Assembly (NCBI GenBank): GCA_037176905.1
Contig: JBBBWG010000781.1
Span: forward strand, 1 to 64,000
Direction: 5' to 3'
Length of the DNA stretch: 64,000 nucleotides
Source: Azolla pinnata
Taxonomy: Eukaryota > Streptophyta > Polypodiopsida > Salviniales > Salviniaceae
Under the pieces are notes generated by a model. It was given only the letters and a program-made list of their open reading frames with translations. It was not told the DNA's origin and made no database searches. The position numbers and the translations under genes were made by a program. Positions 60,020 through 64,000 of this stretch are shown here, one piece after another; positions within the stretch are counted from its first letter, which is position 1; every line of letters begins with the position of its first letter.

Positions 60020-62098
60020 ATGTATAGAGCTATATGGAGGCTTTGTGCTTGCTTTCCATGTGTATTATTGCACAGAAGGGATGAAGCCAAGGGAGGGTTC
60101 TGTTTGCCCTGTATGCGGGAGGATGTGGATGTGAAGAAGAAGGAGAAGAAGGAGAAGGAGGCCATATCCATATCCTTGCAAGATGTTCATCGGATCGATG
60201 ACCCGGGGGCATTGTACTTGGCCTTCACCGCGCTCCTTCGAGATTGCGGCGAGAGCAGAGCTCTGCTCGAGGGCAAGCGTGTTCACGCGTGCTTGCTCTC
60301 GCGGCTTCAGCACCAACACCATGGCTCTGGCCCCTTCCTCTTCAAGGATCACAGCTCCAATGGCAGCTTGAAGGGAAGCTTCAATGGCAGCTTGAATGGA
60401 AGCTTCAATGGCAGCTTGAATGGAAACTTCAATGGCAGCTTGAATGGAAGCTTGAATGGCAGCTTCAATGGCAGCTTCAATGGCAGCTTCAGCACCATCA
60501 TCCTCTTCAACCATGTCATCAGGATGTATGATCTCTGCAGGGCCCCGGGCGATGCCCTCAGAGCATTCCGCGCCATGCCCAGCCATAACCTCGTGTCGTG
60601 GAACCTCGTCATCTCCGCGCATGCGCGAGTCGGCCTCTCCCACTCCGCGTTCTTCTTGCTCCTGGAGATGCTTCAGCACCATGAAGCATCTCACCAACAG
60701 CATCAGCATCAGCATCACCATCTCCATCACCAGCGAGGTCGAGCTGTAACCCTAGCCCCCGACAAGTTCACCTTCATCACCGTCCTCTCCGCTTGCGCCA
60801 AGTCCCCTGGATCTGCATCCTACATCCAAGGCAAGCTCACGCATTTCCTTCTCGCTTGCCATGCTTCCGATGCGACGACGACGACGACGAACCACGCCTC
60901 GAATGCTCTCATCGCGCTCTACGGCATGCATGGGCATCTCGACGATGCCCTGCGCACATTGGCGATGATGCCGAGGCGGGATGCGAGCGCATGGAACTCG
61001 GCGTTCACCGTATGCACCCACCTCGGCCGATGCGAAACAGCTCTCCAGCTCTTCGCGCAGATGCAGCTAGAAGGAATCGAGCCCAACAAGGTGAGCTTCC
61101 TCGCGCTGCTCTCGGCTTGCAGGGCGCTTGCCAAAATGGATGAGGGCAAGCACATCCATTCCCTGCTGAAAGCCTCGGGGATCGCCGTCGATGTGGTCTT
61201 GGGCACCGCCCTCGTCGACATGTACAGCAAATGTGGCGACTTCGATGCAGCGCTGAAGGTGTTCACCGAGATGCCCTCGGGGAATGAAGTCTCGTGGTCT
61301 GCTATAGTATCTGCTCATGCCAGGCATGGCTATGGCGACGAGGCCTGCTCGCTCTACGGGCAAATGCGCAACGAAGGCATGAAAGCCAGCGTGAATGCAT
61401 CGCTTTGCCTCATCGACGCATGCGCCAGCGCTGGGAATCTCGTCGCAGGGAAGCTCCTGCACTCCTGCATTGTCGATGATGGCGACGACGACGAAGAAGA
61501 CGATGATGAAGATGAAAATGTGGTGAAGAATGCATTGGTCAGCATGTACAACCGGTGCGGAAGCCTCTCCGATGCGCATGCTGTCTCCAAGAATGCGGGA
61601 ACTGTCTACGATGCCGTGTCATGGAATGCGATGATCTCCGCGAATTCGCAACATGGGAACAGCTCCACGGCGCTCGATCTCTTCTCGCAGATGCTGAGGA
61701 AAGGCGTGAAACCGAACGAGAACACCTTCATCAGCGTCCTCTCGGCATGCAGCCACACAGGCTTGCTCGGAGAAGGCCTGATCTACTTCCTCTTCATGCG
61801 TCAGGGGTGCAGGATCGCGGGAGACCCTCAGCATTACACATGCATGATCGATCTCCTGGGCAGATCTGGGCGCCTCGAAGAGGCGGAGGGGTTTCTGCGT
61901 GAAATGCCTCTGAAACCCGGAGTTCTCGATTGGATGTCCTTGCTCAGTGCTTCCAGAGGCCATGGCGACATGGAGCGAGCCCAGCATGCTGCCAAGCAGA
62001 CGCTCGAGCTCGACTCATCAGCCACAGGAGCATATGTAGCACTCACCAGCATATTGGCCATGATCGGCAGTGGATGGGATGATGAATCTGAAGATTGA
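60020..62098 (+). CDS. PLS-class pentatricopeptide repeat (PPR) protein
   Basis: An intronless frame of 692 residues. PPR proteins bind organelle RNA and act in editing, splicing or stability. Repeats are recognisable from about residue 163 on, e.g. NHVIRMYDLC..PGDALRAF, LVSWNLVISAHARVG, GTALVDMYSKCGDFDAALKVF, NEVSWSAIVSAHARHG and AVSWNAMISANSQHG. An E1-like tail follows (HYTCMIDLLGRSGRLEEAEGF, LLSASRGHGDMERA), and the protein stops at GWDDESED with no DYW deaminase. The frame starts at MYRAIWRL, with a later candidate at 60113 (MREDVDVK). Organelle targeting is expected from the family, but the N-terminus is not a clear presequence. Four low-complexity insertions interrupt it: NGS repeats (about 113-158), His/Gln (219-239), Thr run (about 287-292) and Asp/Glu (about 485-498). 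It could be a functional editing factor that needs a DYW partner. Confidence 0.92.
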   Translation: MYRAIWRLCACFPCVLLHRRDEAKGGFCLPCMREDVDVKKKEKKEKEAISISLQDVHRIDDPGALYLAFTALLRDCGESRALLEGKRVHACLLSRLQHQHHGSGPFLFKDHSSNGSLKGSFNGSLNGSFNGSLNGNFNGSLNGSLNGSFNGSFNGSFSTIILFNHVIRMYDLCRAPGDALRAFRAMPSHNLVSWNLVISAHARVGLSHSAFFLLLEMLQHHEASHQQHQHQHHHLHHQRGRAVTLAPDKFTFITVLSACAKSPGSASYIQGKLTHFLLACHASDATTTTTNHASNALIALYGMHGHLDDALRTLAMMPRRDASAWNSAFTVCTHLGRCETALQLFAQMQLEGIEPNKVSFLALLSACRALAKMDEGKHIHSLLKASGIAVDVVLGTALVDMYSKCGDFDAALKVFTEMPSGNEVSWSAIVSAHARHGYGDEACSLYGQMRNEGMKASVNASLCLIDACASAGNLVAGKLLHSCIVDDGDDDEEDDDEDENVVKNALVSMYNRCGSLSDAHAVSKNAGTVYDAVSWNAMISANSQHGNSSTALDLFSQMLRKGVKPNENTFISVLSACSHTGLLGEGLIYFLFMRQGCRIAGDPQHYTCMIDLLGRSGRLEEAEGFLREMPLKPGVLDWMSLLSASRGHGDMERAQHAAKQTLELDSSATGAYVALTSILAMIGSGWDDESED
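60359..60492 (+). repeat. In-frame 12-bp coding minisatellite (NGS[L/F])
   Basis: About eleven copies of AATGG(C/A)AGCTT(C/G) code for Asn-Gly-Ser-Phe/Leu within the PPR gene. Because the unit is a multiple of three, copy-number change keeps the frame. Confidence 0.97.
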
Positions 62099-64000
62099 TC
62101 GAATCATTGTATTCCATTTTTGAGGGTCCTCGGTGTGTTCTGGAGCTTTGTTTTGGTGGAATTGATCGTGGATCTCACTCGCTACATTCGAGCAAAAAAA
62201 AAACAATGCAAGATCAATCGATGAAGCCCAACAGAAAACAATGTAGTGGAAGGAGCAAACATGCAATAAATATGGGTTTCATGCTTGGGTTACTGACCAG
62301 ATTCAGAGATTTGCCGTTGTCTCTTATACAGAAATGAAATGGTGGTCTGGATCCTCTTATCTGTCTCTGATTTGGTAATTTTCTTTCGCTGTTAGCATCC
62401 AAAGTTATCAAATTGAGAGAACCTGAGCTTGATCCTTTGTTTGCCATGGGGGCAGCTCCATCTCCATCCCATTTTCATGTGTTTGCCCTCTTGTCCACTG
62501 TCTGCCCCTCATCTTGGGGCATTTCTCCCATCGCCTCCAGTTTTGGTGAGAATTTCCATCAAGTTTGCTGAAAAGATCAGCTTAATCTCTATACAGTAGA
62601 GGCAAGATAGATTGAAATCAGGGCCACCTGAAATCATTTGAGACTTCCAAATTATGTTAAATCCAACCTGGTAATATCATCTTGAACGCAAGGACAGGGG
62701 TTGGAAAACGATCGGGTGTAGGTCTCTATGTCAGAATGGAAGGTATTGATGTGGACAATAGAAGTGCATGGAGATCAAAGTGAGGTGGTAAAGTCTCACA
62801 GCATATGCAGCTTTATTATGCATCAAGACAAAATTAGACGCAGGAAAACACCGCGCATAAGAAATTTGAAGCTTCAGGTTAGCTTAAGATAACCCGATTC
62901 TCGAACTTCGCATCATTTCCCCTCCTCTCTCGATCGAATCTGATGTCCAAAGACATCTTGTATCTGGCCAAAAGCATTCATAGCCTCTGTTGGGTGATTG
63001 TGGAGTATCATGGCAGTTCAATGAAGTGGTTTTGCAGCAACCAATAAGCTGAGTTTTGGATATGTTTCTCTCAGTGCCTGCCCAAAACTTTCACGGGGCT
63101 TTTTTCTCAACACAGCTCATGACTATGTTGCAGAACACTATCTTCACCACAGAGTTCGACAAGGCACATGCTATATGTAGTCCTTGTGATTTCCTGAAAA
63201 GTCTACCAAAATTCTCTGTATTTGACACTTTTTTTGCTGCACAGATTCATCTTCTCATGATTGTCCCTACTGAATTTTGCCAAGCATATGTTATAATTAT
63301 TTTAGGGTTTTGATTAGCAATTCACATTCCCATCATTTCTACAAAAGTCACAATCCCTGCCGAAATTCTTGTACAAACCATCCTCGGTACCACGTTTCAT
63401 CAGGCACGCGCTCCAATAATCATGATTTGCTATTCCAAATTTGAGGCAGTCAACTGTTTCCATTTCTCACAATTTGCTTCTCAACCCACCAAAATTTAGT
63501 TGGCAGCTAGTTCCGATAATTAGGACTTACCATCAAGTCTCATAAGTTACAATGCGGAGGCATCCCGATGGTCAGTGTCTCTCGAAGATCTGAATCTCTT
63601 ACATGAGACAAGCCAATTCCACTGTTAACAGCCATAAGATAAGATTTAAAATGACTGTAAACCCAATATGCCTGACTTTGGAGGGAGGCTTCAAAAGAAC
63701 TCCACCATGCAAAACACATCTACTGGCAGATGTCCAACCTTTTGTGTGCGGTGCGATCATTTGATGATTCACATCGATCAGTTCCTGTAAATGAGCCAAA
63801 GTGCACATCATCATACCTAGTTTGATTCTGTGCACCATTCTATTTTTTCCAAGCAGCACAAGCACAACTTGAAGAATCAAAAACATGAACGGAACCAGGA
63901 TCTTTTAACGTGATCTTTCGCCTCTCTAATGCTGATATAATGCCTATGGCAGCATGGCATTCAGCACAAATTGGTATACTATTCATGATATATATTGTTT
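62099..64000. other. Spacer downstream of the PPR gene
   Basis: The first few hundred bases are probable PPR 3' UTR, with an A-run at 62194-62202. No further gene is firmly supported. A minus-strand frame at 63599-63886 may contain an exon after an acceptor-like TTTACAG, reading ELIDVNHQMIAPHTKGW and on, but I do not recognise it. Confidence 0.45.

Noticed and set aside
60065-60730. 221-codon minus-strand ORF over the PPR gene
   Set aside because: Antisense shadow of the NGS coding repeat and the His/Gln stretch.
1-64000. CRISPR arrays, bacterial operons or plasmid-like systems
   Set aside because: The genes are intron-bearing plant genes. The tandem arrays have no repeat-spacer architecture or associated cas-type genes.

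Overview
The window is nuclear DNA of a land plant. All the recognisable host genes are plant families: a class XI myosin, an f-type chloroplast thioredoxin, a PBS1/PBL-type receptor-like cytoplasmic kinase, an AEC (auxin efflux carrier) family transporter, a DUF971 protein and a PLS-class PPR protein. They have many GT-AG introns, some several kb long, separated by long repeat-rich spacers with Ty1/copia fossils. The style of the PPR gene, the relaxed gene spacing and the heavy microsatellite load suggest a seed-free plant (fern, lycophyte or bryophyte) rather than a flowering plant. I cannot place it further from sequence alone.

Layout. 0-3.8 kb: a TTC microsatellite beside a tRNA-like 3' half, then AT-rich spacer and a possible two-exon gene for a tiny membrane protein (minus). 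3.8-8.5 kb: a four-exon DUF971 gene (minus) whose second intron is about 4 kb, starts with GC instead of GT and holds a copia integrase fossil. 8.7-11.3 kb: short repeats, a GA microsatellite inside a diverged duplication, and a CAT/CAC tract of over 1 kb. 11.6-16.7 kb: a 15-exon AEC transporter (plus) with a possible plastid transit peptide. 16.7-21 kb: spacer with copia and LINE-like remnants and CATA/CATG and GAA tracts. 21.0-34.7 kb: a 39-exon class XI myosin (plus, about 1,538 residues).

34.7-38.2 kb is spacer. 38.2-40.1 kb: thioredoxin f (minus, 3 exons), followed upstream by GAA/GGA tracts and a CCCTAA run. 41.0-43.7 kb: a domain saturated with TAATC/GATTA motifs, including a 151-bp tandem array whose units each hold a hairpin. 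44.1-44.7 kb: a 184-bp tandem array. 46.4-47.3 kb: an LTR-like promoter segment and a 173/174-bp tandem array with a diverged copy 36 kb away. 48.8-54.8 kb: the kinase gene (minus, 5 exons), with a GA-rich minisatellite at its 5' end and a 24-bp minisatellite past its stop. 57 kb: a copia RNase H/LTR fossil. 58.3-60.0 kb: compound 30-bp and 105-bp tandem arrays containing a 100-N assembly gap. 60.0-62.1 kb: an intronless PPR gene carrying several repeat-derived low-complexity insertions. 62.1-64 kb: nothing firmly recognised.

The genes do not form a pathway; they are independently transcribed neighbours. The unifying theme is repeat expansion: many gene 5' ends, one 3' flank, one large intron and one coding sequence carry simple or tandem repeats. 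Exon models were built by hand from family homology, reading frame and splice signals. Every listed junction in the six main genes keeps the frame, but none has transcript support. I found no convincing undescribed multi-gene system. The most unusual items are the TAATC/GATTA domain, the AEC protein's N-terminal extension, the frame-preserving myosin intron, the GC-AG introns and the repeat-loaded PPR gene.
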